From: Rhizobium mesosinicum
GTDB lineage: Bacteria > Pseudomonadota > Alphaproteobacteria > Rhizobiales > Rhizobiaceae
Assembly (NCBI RefSeq): GCF_019511345.1
Contig: NZ_JAEUAK010000009.1
Location: 186,001 to 250,000, forward strand
Reading direction: 5' to 3'
Length of the DNA: 64,000 nt
In this document: in pieces, positions 34,249-43,027 of the stretch
How the letters are laid out: each line of letters starts with the position of its first letter
Numbering within the stretch: the first letter of the stretch is position 1
The notes under the pieces: generated by a model
The model's database searches: none
What the model saw: only the letters and a program-made list of their open reading frames with translations
What the model was told of the DNA's origin: nothing
Translations under genes and position numbers: made by a program

Positions 34249-35595
34249 ATGTTCAACAGACGACAATTATTCGGCGCGAGCGCCGCCCTGCTTGCGGCGG
34301 GTGCCTGGACAAAAACATCGGCGATGGGCCTCCCCGACGCTCCGACGATGGAATCGGCGGACATGCAGCCGCCGCTCCACCCGACCTCGGGTCCGGACTA
34401 CCAGCCGGTCGTCACTCTCAACGGCTGGACCCTGCCCCACCGGATGAACAACGGCGTGAAGGAATTCCACCTCGTCGCCGAGCCGGTCGAACGCGAGATG
34501 GCCGACGGCATGACGGCATACCTCTGGGGTTATAACGGCCAGTCTCCGGGACCGACGATCGAGGCGGTCGAAGGCGACCGCGTGCGCATCTTTGTCACCA
34601 ACAAGCTGCCGGAACATACGACCATCCACTGGCACGGCATGATCCTGCCTTCCGGCATGGACGGCGTCGGCGGCCTGTCGCAGCCGCATATCCCCGTCGG
34701 CAAGACCTTCGTCTACGAGTTCGATCTCGTGAAGTCGGGCACCTTCATGTACCACCCGCATTCTGACGAGATGGTGCAGATGGCGATGGGCATGATGGGC
34801 TTCTTCGTCGTCCATCCGAAAGATCCGAAGTTCATGCGCGTCGACCGCGACTTCGTCTTCCTGCTCAATGCTTACGATATCGATCCCGGCTCTTACGTAC
34901 CGCGGATCATGGAGATGACCGACTTCAACATGTGGTGCTGGAACAGCCGGGTATTCCCGGACATCAGCCCTCTCGTGGTGTCGAAGAACGACAGGGTGCG
35001 GGTGCGGGTGGGCAACCTGACCATGACGAACCATCCGATCCATATGCATGGCTATGACTTCGAGGTGACATGCACGGATGGCGGCTGGGTCCGGCCCGAG
35101 GCACGCTGGCCGGAGGTCAGCATCGACATCCCCGTCGGCGCTATGCGCGCCTACGAGTTCGACGCCAAGTACCTCGGCGACTGGGCGATCCACTGCCACA
35201 AGTCGCACCACACGATGAACGCGATGGGGCACGACATTCCGACCTTCATTGGAGCTGATAAGTCGAAGCTCGCCGAGAAGATCAGGAAGCTTCAACCGGA
35301 ATACATGCCCATGGGCACCAAGGGCATGGCCGACATGGGCGAAATGGAAATGCCCATACCCGAGAACACAGTCCCGATGATGACCGGCTGGGGGCCGCAC
35401 GGCCCGATCGAGATGGGCGGCATGTTCTCGGTCGTGAAGGTCCGCGAGGGCATCTCGGCGGACGATTACTCCGATCCGGGCTGGTACGAGAACCCGCCCG
35501 GGACGCAGGCCTGGGAGTGGACCGGCGAGCTGCCGGACGCGACCAAGGCCAGGGACGCGAAAACGCAGATCACGCCGAAGCCGACGAACGGCTGA
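34249..35595 (+). CDS. Multicopper oxidase (Tat-exported), first of two
   Basis: A 448-residue oxidase with a Tat-like signal (NRRQLFGASAALLAAG). The four copper-binding motifs are present: HWHG, MYHPHSDEM, HPIHMHG and HCHKSHHTMNAMGH. A methionine-rich region (MPMGTKGMADMGEMEMP) follows the last motif and may bind Cu(I). It should oxidise Cu(I) to less toxic Cu(II) in the periplasm with oxygen. The ATG follows AAGGAA. It is 14 bases after the TolC-like gene and leads into cupredoxin and CusF-like genes. Confidence 0.93.
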   Translation: MFNRRQLFGASAALLAAGAWTKTSAMGLPDAPTMESADMQPPLHPTSGPDYQPVVTLNGWTLPHRMNNGVKEFHLVAEPVEREMADGMTAYLWGYNGQSPGPTIEAVEGDRVRIFVTNKLPEHTTIHWHGMILPSGMDGVGGLSQPHIPVGKTFVYEFDLVKSGTFMYHPHSDEMVQMAMGMMGFFVVHPKDPKFMRVDRDFVFLLNAYDIDPGSYVPRIMEMTDFNMWCWNSRVFPDISPLVVSKNDRVRVRVGNLTMTNHPIHMHGYDFEVTCTDGGWVRPEARWPEVSIDIPVGAMRAYEFDAKYLGDWAIHCHKSHHTMNAMGHDIPTFIGADKSKLAEKIRKLQPEYMPMGTKGMADMGEMEMPIPENTVPMMTGWGPHGPIEMGGMFSVVKVREGISADDYSDPGWYENPPGTQAWEWTGELPDATKARDAKTQITPKPTNG

Positions 35596-35628
35596 GGCTC
35601 GATATCCAACACTCAAAAGGATCTATGT

Positions 35629-36108
35629 ATGAAGAATTATCTATTGGCACTGGCTCTCGCAGCGCTCGCAACTCCCGCCCTTGCCTCCGGCAACCATGCC
35701 GGCGGTCACGACGAAAAGATGGCTGTCGGGGAACCCGGCGATAAGGCCAAGGTGACACAGACGGTGCGCGTTACCATGAAGGAAACCGATGACGGCAGGA
35801 TGTTGTTCACGCCGGCGGTCCTCAACGTCCGCAAGGGGCAGACCGTCAAGATCACGATCAAGAATGCCGGAACTGTCGACCATGAATTCGTGCTCGACCA
35901 GGAAGATAAAATCCTGGAGCACAAGAAGGTCATGGAGAAGTTCCCCGAAATGGAACATGCCGACGCCAACTCCATCCGCCTTCCGGCCGGTCAATCCGGC
36001 GAGATCGTCTGGAAGTTCACGACCGATGGCGCGTTCAAATTCGCCTGCCTGATCCCCGGCCACTACGAAGCCGGCATGCACGGCGACGTTACCGTCGCTG
36101 GGAAGTAA
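35629..36108 (+). CDS. Exported cupredoxin (CopI-like)
   Basis: A 159-residue protein with a signal peptide (LLALALAALATPALA) and a cupredoxin domain. Ligands for a type 1 copper site are visible: histidine in TVDHEFVL, then cysteine, histidine and methionine in FACLIPGHYEAGM. It may carry electrons or copper in the periplasm, perhaps to or from the adjacent oxidase. It starts 33 bases after the oxidase gene. Confidence 0.92.
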   Translation: MKNYLLALALAALATPALASGNHAGGHDEKMAVGEPGDKAKVTQTVRVTMKETDDGRMLFTPAVLNVRKGQTVKITIKNAGTVDHEFVLDQEDKILEHKKVMEKFPEMEHADANSIRLPAGQSGEIVWKFTTDGAFKFACLIPGHYEAGMHGDVTVAGK

Positions 36109-36132
36109 CCGTCAGTAAAAGGAGTGACGAAG

Positions 36133-36420
36133 ATGAAATCCGCAATGATCAAAATCGGCGTTGCCGCCCTGTTCTCGCTAAGCGCGGCCTTCGGTGCGTT
36201 CGCTGAGGAATTCACCAAGGGCGTCGTCAACAAGGTCGACGCGAAGGCGAAGAAGGTCACCATCAAGCATGAAGACCTCAAAAACCTCGACATGCCGGCG
36301 ATGACCATGGTCTTCCGCGTCGAAGACCCGGCTCTGCTTGAAAAGCTGAAGGAAGGTTCGAACATCGAGTTCGTTGCCGAACGCGTGAATGGCAAGCTGA
36401 CCGTCACCGAAGTAAAATAG
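36133..36420 (+). CDS. CusF-like periplasmic copper-binding protein
   Basis: A 95-residue protein with a signal peptide and the CusF OB-fold signature: KGVVNKVDAKAKKVTIKHEDLKNLDMPAMTMVF contains the histidine and two methionines that bind Cu(I) in CusF. It probably delivers periplasmic copper to an export system. AAAAGGAG lies before the ATG at 36133. A perfect 13-bp hairpin follows its stop, before the DUF411 gene. Confidence 0.92.
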   Translation: MKSAMIKIGVAALFSLSAAFGAFAEEFTKGVVNKVDAKAKKVTIKHEDLKNLDMPAMTMVFRVEDPALLEKLKEGSNIEFVAERVNGKLTVTEVK

Positions 36421-36426
36421 CGGCCT

Positions 36427-36456
36427 CCTGCCGCCCGGATCCATCCGGGCGGCAGG
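36427..36456 (+). other. Perfect 13-bp intra-operon hairpin
   Basis: CCTGCCGCCCGGA (36427-36439) pairs fully with 36444-36456 across a TCCA loop. There is no U-tract after it. It sits between the CusF-like and DUF411 genes and may stabilise the upstream transcript or reduce read-through. Confidence 0.6.
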
Positions 36457-36475
36457 ACATCGAGGAGTGGAGACG

Positions 36476-36937
36476 ATGCACAGAAGAAGCTTCATCGCAA
36501 TAACGGCATCCGCCCTGGCGTTCCTTGGCGAAGGAGCCTTCGGCGCCACGCCGGCGAAGATGACGGTCTACAAGGATCCGAACTGCGGCTGCTGTCACGA
36601 ATGGTCGAAGGCGATGGCCGCAGCAGGATTTTCCGTTGACACCCGCGACGCCGACGACCTCGCCGCGGTCAAGACACGGCTGGGCGTGCCCGCCGATTTC
36701 GAGGGCTGCCACACCGCCGTCGTCGAGGATTACTACCTTGAGGGACACGTACCGCTCGAAGCCGTCCAGCGGCTGCTGAGGGAGCGGCCGCCGGTCCGGG
36801 GTCTGGCCGTGCCGGGCATGCCTCCCGGTTCATTGGGAATGGGCGAAGACCCGCAGGCGTCATATGACGTTTATGCGATCCCGTCGGGGCCTGGAACGCC
36901 ATACGTGTTCATGCAGGTCCGCCCTCGGAAGGGCTGA
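36476..36937 (+). CDS. DUF411 exported metal-binding protein
   Basis: A 153-residue DUF411 protein with an N-terminal signal (RRSFIAITASALAFLGEGAFG) and the family core: MTVYKDPNCGCCHEWSKAM with the CxCC metal site, GCHTAVVEDYYLEGHVP and GLAVPGMPPGSLGM. DUF411 proteins occur in copper and other metal clusters and are proposed metal carriers. It is the last gene of the plus-strand copper operon. Start taken at the ATG after GGAG. Confidence 0.9.
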   Translation: MHRRSFIAITASALAFLGEGAFGATPAKMTVYKDPNCGCCHEWSKAMAAAGFSVDTRDADDLAAVKTRLGVPADFEGCHTAVVEDYYLEGHVPLEAVQRLLRERPPVRGLAVPGMPPGSLGMGEDPQASYDVYAIPSGPGTPYVFMQVRPRKG

Positions 36938-36970
36938 CGCCTCGATCGCTCGAACATGTCGTATTGCCAT

Positions 36971-37336
36971 TCAGGAAACCGGAGCGCTGCAGAGCGCCGC
37001 CCAGAGATCGTGCTTCCAGTCGGCCCCCGGCCGCTCTGACACGTCGACCGCGTAGTCGGCAGAATTAATCCGCACCATCGCAGGCGAAACGCAGCGCACG
37101 CTCGCCTTGTGTCTTCCTCCGTCTTGATAGAACATAATCCCGCCACCGTCGAATTCCGACAACGTGATGACAACGTCGAAGTCGAAGGCGGGATCGCGGG
37201 ACGCAGTTCCCTCCGCTAGACTGAGACTGACCGACCGGCTGCCGCCGAACGAAGCGGTGTGGAATACGGCAAGCTCCGCCGCCGACATCGATGCGGACTG
37301 CGCGCAAAGGATCAAAATCAGAAGGACACGGCGCAT
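36971..37336 (-). CDS. Small exported protein of unknown function
   Basis: A 121-residue protein with a signal peptide (LLILILCAQSASMSAA) and a beta-rich mature part (FDFDVVITLSEFDGGGIMFYQDG). GGGAGGGG lies before the ATG. No family recognised. It converges on the DUF411 gene and stands alone on the minus strand inside the island; two cysteines might form one disulfide. Confidence 0.55.
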   Translation of the reverse strand: MRRVLLILILCAQSASMSAAELAVFHTASFGGSRSVSLSLAEGTASRDPAFDFDVVITLSEFDGGGIMFYQDGGRHKASVRCVSPAMVRINSADYAVDVSERPGADWKHDLWAALCSAPVS

Positions 37337-37376
37337 TTACCCCTCCCGCGGTGAATGCATTCCGATCCTATCATAT

Positions 37377-37414
37377 CCTCGGAGGCCTTGCGACCATTCA
37401 CAGAGTCTCCGAGG
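37377..37414. repeat. Inverted repeat upstream of the exported protein gene
   Basis: CCTCGGAG (37377-37384) and CTCCGAGG (37407-37414) are a perfect 8-bp inverted repeat, 22 bases apart, about 40 bases before the start of the exported protein gene at 37336. It could be an operator; no known regulator matches. Confidence 0.3.
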
Positions 37415-37451
37415 CCGGATCCGCCGACCCGCGCTAAGGCCGCATGAGCGC

Positions 37452-37565
37452 CTAAATTTCACCGGCCGTTACCTTTCCATCCTTATTCGCGCCCACGCTG
37501 TCGAAAATCCGTTTGTGGATCGCCATCACTCGTCGAAGGAAAGCGCGCCGGCAGCGGCCGCGATG
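37452..37565 (-). pseudogene. Decayed partial copy of the EF-hand gene end
   Basis: Read on the minus strand, this stretch gives GALSFDE, then after loss of one base MAIHKRIFDSVGANKDGKV followed by an early stop. The same segment of the intact gene at 39610 reads GALSFEEVTAIHKRIFGSV and DANKDGKVTPEEM. The match is clear at both DNA and protein level. Two lesions, a one-base deletion and a stop codon, plus loss of the N-terminal part, make this a pseudogene. It lies in the same direction as the intact copy, with the ABC protein gene between them. Confidence 0.8.
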
Positions 37566-37603
37566 ATCGGCGTCTCCTCGGCACATCCGCGAGCGCACCG
37601 CGA

Positions 37604-39358
37604 TCACACCGATGCGGGGATCGCTTCAGCACGTCGACGCGCGTTCAGATGAAGGATCCTCGAATAGAATCCGTATTGCGCATCGTTGCTCGATATGCTG
37701 AGGACGGAGGTCTTCGACAGTTCGTTGTCGAAGAGAGAGAACAGCATCTTGCGGTCGTCGTCGTTGAGATGACATAGGGCTTCGTCGCTGACGACCCATT
37801 GCGGTCTGTGAACCAGGAGCCGGGCGAAGGCCAGATGCAACTGCTCCTCCACCGTCAGGTCCTTGTCCCAGCGGGCGATGCGGTCGAGCGATGGGATCAA
37901 ATGATCGAGGTTCGTTCGTGCGAGCGCCCGAGCAAACTCCTTCTCCTCGAAGCTCGAAGGCTGGGACGGATAGGCCAGGACCTCGCGCAGGGTGCCGGCC
38001 GGCAGGTACGACCGTTGCGGAAGAAAGATGGTCGTCTCCTTCGGCGGCAGGTGCAGTCTGCCGCCTCCCCACGGCCAAAGTCCGGCGAGCGCGCGAAACA
38101 GCGTGCTCTTGCCAGCACCCGGCTTGCCGATGACGAGGACATGTTCGCCCGGCCCTATGGTGACATTCGGTTCGTTGATGGAGATATCGCTGTCGGCCAT
38201 GTCCACGGTCACGTCCTCGAGAACGATCGCCGGCTCGTTATCGAGGACGGCGATTCGGCTTTTCGACGGGGCGGACCGGTCCAGGCCAAGAAGCGCCTGA
38301 CGCAAGCCCATCACGCGCTGGAGCGTGGCCAGCCAGTCCGCGATGTTGCCGGCATTGTCAACATACCAGCGCAGAGCCTGCTGCACCTGGTTGAAGGCTC
38401 CGACGACAACCATCAATTCCCCGAAGCTGAGCCGTCCCCCGAAATACCCCGGAGCGGCGACAGCGATCGGGGCGACGATAGCGAACCATCCATAGCCGGC
38501 CGTGACGCCAGTCAGCAGCGTTGTGACATCAGCGATCCGCCGCACAATGCCGACGACGCCGTCGAATTCGCGATCGAGCCGAGCTCGCTCGCCCTGCTCG
38601 CCGCCGCTGAGCGCGATCCCGTCGCTCGATTCGTTCGCCTGCATGAGTCCGGACCGGAATTCCGCCTCGCGGGCATAACGTTCCGCGTTAAGCCGGATCA
38701 AGGGACGCCCCAGAACCCAGCTCAGCCCGGAACCGGACGCCGCATAGATCAACGCAGCCCACACCATGAAGCCTGGGATCTGAAAGCTGCGTCCACCTAT
38801 TTCGAATAGGAATCCGCGGGAGAGCAGCCACAACACTCCGACGAAGCTGAACAGAAGCAGCGTCGACTGAAGGACTCCGATCGCAAGGGACACGGTGAGC
38901 TCCGTCAGCCGTCGGGCGTCTTCCTGAACGCGTTGATCGGGATTGCTGCCGTCCGGACCGGCAGCGGCGAGAAGAACTGCCCGCCTGGGCACGAACCACT
39001 GGACGAGGAGATCGCGGGTGACACAGCCGCGCAGGGCGAGCTTCGTCCGCTGGTCGAGCCAGGTCTGCGCGGTGTTCAGGAAGATGAGGACTCCGCCGAT
39101 AGCGACGAATACGACGAGCTGCCGTCCGAACGACACCAGATCCCTGTTCCTGATCGCGTCGAAGAACGGTTCGTTCCAGGCGTTAAGACGAAGCTGGCCG
39201 ATCGTCGTCGCTCCGATGACGACGGCCAGACCGAGGGCGAGCAGAAGAAGCTTGTAGCGGCTCGGGGATCGACCGATGGCGTCGCAGTAGCTGTTGAGTT
39301 GCCCGGCGATCCCCGGTGCGCTTCCGGAAGATGGAAGCAAGGACTGGTCTTGAGACAT
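37604..39358 (-). CDS. SbmA/YddA-type ABC protein with degenerate ATPase motifs
   Basis: A 584-residue fusion of an SbmA/BacA-like membrane domain (residues about 30-370, QRVQEDARRLTELTVSLAIG) and an ATP-binding domain with Walker A GKPGAGKSTLF. Relatives such as YddA and mycobacterial Rv1819c move peptides or vitamin B12. The usual signature LSxGEQQR is LTVEEQLHL here, and the usual LDEATSALD is SDEALCHLN, so the ATP-hydrolysis and dimer contacts are altered although the catalytic glutamate remains. It is the last gene of the minus-strand copper operon, downstream of the EF-hand gene by 251 bases with no gene between. Confidence 0.85.
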   Translation of the reverse strand: MSQDQSLLPSSGSAPGIAGQLNSYCDAIGRSPSRYKLLLLALGLAVVIGATTIGQLRLNAWNEPFFDAIRNRDLVSFGRQLVVFVAIGGVLIFLNTAQTWLDQRTKLALRGCVTRDLLVQWFVPRRAVLLAAAGPDGSNPDQRVQEDARRLTELTVSLAIGVLQSTLLLFSFVGVLWLLSRGFLFEIGGRSFQIPGFMVWAALIYAASGSGLSWVLGRPLIRLNAERYAREAEFRSGLMQANESSDGIALSGGEQGERARLDREFDGVVGIVRRIADVTTLLTGVTAGYGWFAIVAPIAVAAPGYFGGRLSFGELMVVVGAFNQVQQALRWYVDNAGNIADWLATLQRVMGLRQALLGLDRSAPSKSRIAVLDNEPAIVLEDVTVDMADSDISINEPNVTIGPGEHVLVIGKPGAGKSTLFRALAGLWPWGGGRLHLPPKETTIFLPQRSYLPAGTLREVLAYPSQPSSFEEKEFARALARTNLDHLIPSLDRIARWDKDLTVEEQLHLAFARLLVHRPQWVVSDEALCHLNDDDRKMLFSLFDNELSKTSVLSISSNDAQYGFYSRILHLNARRRAEAIPASV

Positions 39359-39609
39359 GGCGGCGAGCCCTTACATTCGGAAAATATTGGCATTGGTGCG
39401 CGATCGGCCACAAAAAGAGGCATGCCGCTTTCGTAGCTTATTTCGAGGTCGGCTTCTCTTTTCGGAGACTGCTTTGGAGATGCCGGCGCGCCCATAGCAA
39501 ACGGCGATTGCGGTCATTGCAGGAACAATGCCGCCGATGACCGCAATCGCAGCGGCTCACGGACATCATCGGTTTTCGCAGTCACCATCGCGATCCTGGC
39601 GCGCGAGCT

Positions 39610-40041
39610 CTACTGCCCCCAAAATGCCCGCATTTCTTCCGGCGTGACCTTGCCATCCTTGTTGGCGTCCACACTGCCGAATATCCGTTTGTGGATGGCC
39701 GTCACCTCCTCGAAGGACAGCGCGCCATCTTCGTCGGTGTCGGCGATTGCGAACATGATCTTCATCATCTGTCCGCGCATGCCCATCGGCGGCATGCCGC
39801 CCATCATGCCAGGCTGCATCATACCGCGCCCGATCATTCCGCCCGGCATCATGCCGGAGCCGGGCATGGCCCCCTGGCCCTGTCCGGTCATGCCCTCAGT
39901 TCCCGGCTCCGGCGTCGCCGGCGACGAGTTCGCAGGATGATGGGGATCCTCCCCGCTCGTCTGCGCCAGGGCGAGCCCTGAACTGCCGATGACAATCGCT
40001 GCGGCCAGCAGAATCGGGTTCGGAATTCTTATCGTTCTCAT
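39610..40041 (-). CDS. Exported EF-hand protein with Met/Gly-rich linker
   Basis: A 143-residue exported protein. After a signal peptide (AAAIVIGSSGLALA) comes a low-complexity region rich in Gly, Met and Pro (MPGSGMMPGGMIGRGMMQPG), then two EF-hand loops, DTDEDGALSFEE and DANKDGKVTPEE. The methionine-rich region could bind Cu(I), and the EF-hands calcium. AAGGAG precedes the ATG at 40041. It follows copA on the same strand; a decayed copy of its end lies 2 kb away. Confidence 0.85.
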   Translation of the reverse strand: MRTIRIPNPILLAAAIVIGSSGLALAQTSGEDPHHPANSSPATPEPGTEGMTGQGQGAMPGSGMMPGGMIGRGMMQPGMMGGMPPMGMRGQMMKIMFAIADTDEDGALSFEEVTAIHKRIFGSVDANKDGKVTPEEMRAFWGQ

Positions 40042-40134
40042 GTCGTTTCTCCTTGGTTGGTCTCTCTTCATGTCCTGCTCCCGTAAGCGGAGCCGGCGGT
40101 TTGGAAGTCGTGTCCGGCGGTGGCACCGAACAAC

Positions 40135-42357
40135 CTAGTCGATCGCCGCGTGGCGCAGCCTCAGCGAGTTGCCGATGACGCTGACCGAAGACAGCGCCAT
40201 GGCCGCCGCCGCGATAATCGGCGAAAGCAACAGCCCGAAGGCCGGGTAGAGCAAGCCCGCCGCGATCGGCACGCCCGCGGCGTTGTAGATAAAGGCGAAG
40301 AACAGGTTCTGGCGGATGTTGCTCATGGTTGCGTGGCTGAGCTTGCGCGCCCTGGCGATCCCCTGCAGGTCGCCCTTCAAGAGCGTGACCTCCGCGCTCT
40401 CGATCGCCACGTCCGTTCCCGTGCCCATGGCGATGCCGACGTCGGCGGCAGCAAGCGCCGGCGCGTCGTTGACCCCGTCTCCCGCCATGGCGACGACGCG
40501 ACCTTCGCTTCGAAACCGCGCCACCACCTTGCCCTTGTCCTCCGGCAGGATCTCCGCCTCGACCTCGTCTATGCCGAGCTTGCGCGCCACTGCCTGGGCC
40601 GTGGTCCTGTTGTCGCCGGTCAGCATGACGACGCGAATCTTCTCCTCCTTCAGCGAACGCAAAGCGGCAGGCGTCGTCTCCTTGATGGGGTCGGCAATGG
40701 CGATGAGACCGCCCACTTTGCCGTCGATCGCGACATAGACCACCGTCGCTCCCTCGCCGCGCAGCGTCTCGGCGCCGGCCATGAGAGCCGACAGATCGAC
40801 GCCCGCCTCAGCCATGATCCGGTGGCTGCCGATCACCAGCCTCCTGCCGTCGACGATGCCGGTGACGCCCTTGCCGACGGGACTGTCGAAATCCCGGACC
40901 TCGCCGAGGACGATGCCCTTGCCCTGAGCTGCGGCGACGATGGCGGCGGCAAGCGGATGCTCGCTGGCGCGTTCGAGCGTCGAGGCCATCCGCAGGAGTT
41001 CGGCTTCACCCATTCCGGCGACTGTCTTCACTGCGGTAACCTTCGGCCGGCCCTCGGTCAGCGTGCCGGTCTTGTCGACCACCAGCGTGTCGATCTTCTC
41101 GAAGCGCTCCAGCGCCTCGGCGTTCTTGATGAGTACGCCCATCCGGGCGCCGCGCCCGACACCCACCATGATCGACATCGGCGTCGCGAGACCGAGGGCG
41201 CAGGGACAGGCGATGATCAGCACGGCGACGGCGGCGACGAGACCGTGGGCGAAGCGCGGTTCCGGCCCCCAGATGCCCCAGACGACGAAGGCGGCGATCG
41301 CGATGAGGATCACGGCCGGGACGAACCAGCCCGACACCTGATCGGCGAGCCGCTGGATCGGCGCGCGGGAACGTTGCGCGTCGGCGACCATGCGCACGAT
41401 CTGCGCCAGCATCGTGTCGCGCCCGACCTTGCCTGCCCGCATGACGAAGCCCCCGCTCTGGTTGAGCGTGCCGCCGATCAGCTTGGCACCGATCTCCTTG
41501 GTGACCGGCATCGACTCGCCCGTGATCATGGATTCGTCGACGGAACTGCGCCCCTCGACCAGCTCGCCGTCGACCGGCACCTTCTCGCCAGGCCGCACGC
41601 GCAGCCGGTCCCCCACCACGACGGCGTCGAGCCCGACGTCCTCGTCCGAGCCGTCTTCCCTGACGCGGCGGGCCGTCTTCGGCGCGAGATCGAGCAGCGC
41701 CCGGATGGCGCCGCCGGTCTGCTCTCGCGCCCTGAGTTCAAGGACTTGCCCCAGTAGCACGAGGACGGTGATGACGGACGCCGCCTCGAAGTAGATCGCG
41801 ACTGAGCCATCGGCGGCCCGGAAGGTGTCCGGAAAGATGCCGGGCGCGGCCGTGGCGACGACGCTGTAGAGCCAGGCGACGCCGGTACCCATCGCGATCA
41901 GCGTGAACATGTTGAGGCTGCGGTTGACGAGCGAGGCCCAAGCCCGCTTGAAGAACGGCCATCCCGCCCACAGCACCACCGGCGTCGCCAGCACGAGCTG
42001 GCTCCAGTTGGCAAGTTGCGCGCCGAGCAGCATGTGGAGATTGGTGAGATGGCCGCCCATCTCCAGGGCAAGGACGGGCAGCGTCAGCACGAGGCCGATC
42101 CAGAACCGCCGTTTCATGTCGACGAGTTCGGGACTCGGCCCCGTTTCGGCAGTCGCCACCTCCGGCTCAAGCGTCATACCGCAGATCGGACATGTGCCGG
42201 GGCTGGGCCGCCTGATTTGCGGATGCATCGGGCAGGTGTAGATCACGCCTTCCCGAGGCCCCGGCCTGATACCCGCCTGCATGGCAGGCTTCTTCTCTCC
42301 GTGATGATGATCGCCAGCAGAGTGCGCATGGCCCTCGTGCGTGTGTTGATCAGTCAT
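40135..42357 (-). CDS. copA: Copper-exporting P1B-type ATPase CopA
   Basis: A 740-residue P-type ATPase that pumps Cu(I) out of the cytoplasm. The N-terminus is histidine-rich (HTHEGHAHSAGDHHHGEK) and followed by a heavy-metal-binding zinc-ribbon-like motif (YTCPMHPQI...CPICGM) instead of the usual ferredoxin-like HMA domain. The membrane CPC motif is at residues 384-386, the phosphorylated aspartate in DKTGTLT is D428, and SEHPLAAAI and GDGVNDAPAL complete the set. GGGAGGAG precedes the ATG, which overlaps the upstream gene by 8 bases. Confidence 0.96.
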   Translation of the reverse strand: MTDQHTHEGHAHSAGDHHHGEKKPAMQAGIRPGPREGVIYTCPMHPQIRRPSPGTCPICGMTLEPEVATAETGPSPELVDMKRRFWIGLVLTLPVLALEMGGHLTNLHMLLGAQLANWSQLVLATPVVLWAGWPFFKRAWASLVNRSLNMFTLIAMGTGVAWLYSVVATAAPGIFPDTFRAADGSVAIYFEAASVITVLVLLGQVLELRAREQTGGAIRALLDLAPKTARRVREDGSDEDVGLDAVVVGDRLRVRPGEKVPVDGELVEGRSSVDESMITGESMPVTKEIGAKLIGGTLNQSGGFVMRAGKVGRDTMLAQIVRMVADAQRSRAPIQRLADQVSGWFVPAVILIAIAAFVVWGIWGPEPRFAHGLVAAVAVLIIACPCALGLATPMSIMVGVGRGARMGVLIKNAEALERFEKIDTLVVDKTGTLTEGRPKVTAVKTVAGMGEAELLRMASTLERASEHPLAAAIVAAAQGKGIVLGEVRDFDSPVGKGVTGIVDGRRLVIGSHRIMAEAGVDLSALMAGAETLRGEGATVVYVAIDGKVGGLIAIADPIKETTPAALRSLKEEKIRVVMLTGDNRTTAQAVARKLGIDEVEAEILPEDKGKVVARFRSEGRVVAMAGDGVNDAPALAAADVGIAMGTGTDVAIESAEVTLLKGDLQGIARARKLSHATMSNIRQNLFFAFIYNAAGVPIAAGLLYPAFGLLLSPIIAAAAMALSSVSVIGNSLRLRHAAID

Positions 42358-43027
42358 GGACGGCTCCTCCCTGATCGGTGCCGGCTGTATTCGTTCCGCG
42401 GCCGAACTTTGGAAAGAACCGGGGAACCGTCCTCGCATAGGCGTCCCACGCGATTCCGAATTCGGCCCGCGAAGCCTCCTCCTCCCTCTTCGCCAGACGC
42501 ACGTAGATCCAGACGAGAACCGGGAACATGGCGAGCGTCACCAGGGTCGGCCATTGCAGCAGGAACCCGACCATTATTATCACGAAGGCGTCGTATTGCG
42601 GATGCCGGACACGGGCGTAGGGCCCCGTGATCGCCAGGCGGTGCTCGCGCTGCGCGGCGTAGAGCACATGCCAGCTCGAGGCGAGCAGCCAGAAACCGGC
42701 GATGATCAGCAGGTTGCTCGCCAGATGGAACGGTCCGAAATGCGGGTTGACCCGCCAGCCGAACATCATCTCCAGGAGGTGGCCGGCGTCGTGCGAGAAG
42801 AAGTCGATGCCGGGGAACTGCCGCCCGAGCCAGCCGGACAAGAGATAGATGGTCAGCGGAAAGCCGTACATCTCCGTGAAAAGAGCAACGACGAAGGCGG
42901 AGAAGGCGCCGAGCGAACGCCAGTCCCGCTTCGTCCTGAGTCTCGTGAAGCTTGCCGCGAAGACGATGAACACCACGGAATTGATGATCACCAGGCTCCA
43001 GAGCCCGTAGGCCGGGGTGTCAGACAT
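42350..43027 (-). CDS. Isoprenylcysteine methyltransferase-like (ICMT) membrane protein
   Basis: A 225-residue membrane protein with about five helices and the ICMT-type C-terminal motif GPYARVRHPQYDAFV, followed by a second helix and RLAKREEEASRAEFG. Bacterial members are mostly uncharacterised; some methylate small molecules. Its frequent place next to copper ATPases suggests an envelope role in copper handling. AAGGAG precedes the ATG. Both ends overlap neighbours by 8 bases, so the operon is tight. Confidence 0.85.
   Translation of the reverse strand: MSDTPAYGLWSLVIINSVVFIVFAASFTRLRTKRDWRSLGAFSAFVVALFTEMYGFPLTIYLLSGWLGRQFPGIDFFSHDAGHLLEMMFGWRVNPHFGPFHLASNLLIIAGFWLLASSWHVLYAAQREHRLAITGPYARVRHPQYDAFVIIMVGFLLQWPTLVTLAMFPVLVWIYVRLAKREEEASRAEFGIAWDAYARTVPRFFPKFGRGTNTAGTDQGGAVHD

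Noticed and set aside
40120..41757. Long plus-strand frame opposite copA
   Set aside because: Shadow of the CopA gene; histidine/aspartate-rich composition comes from reversed codons.
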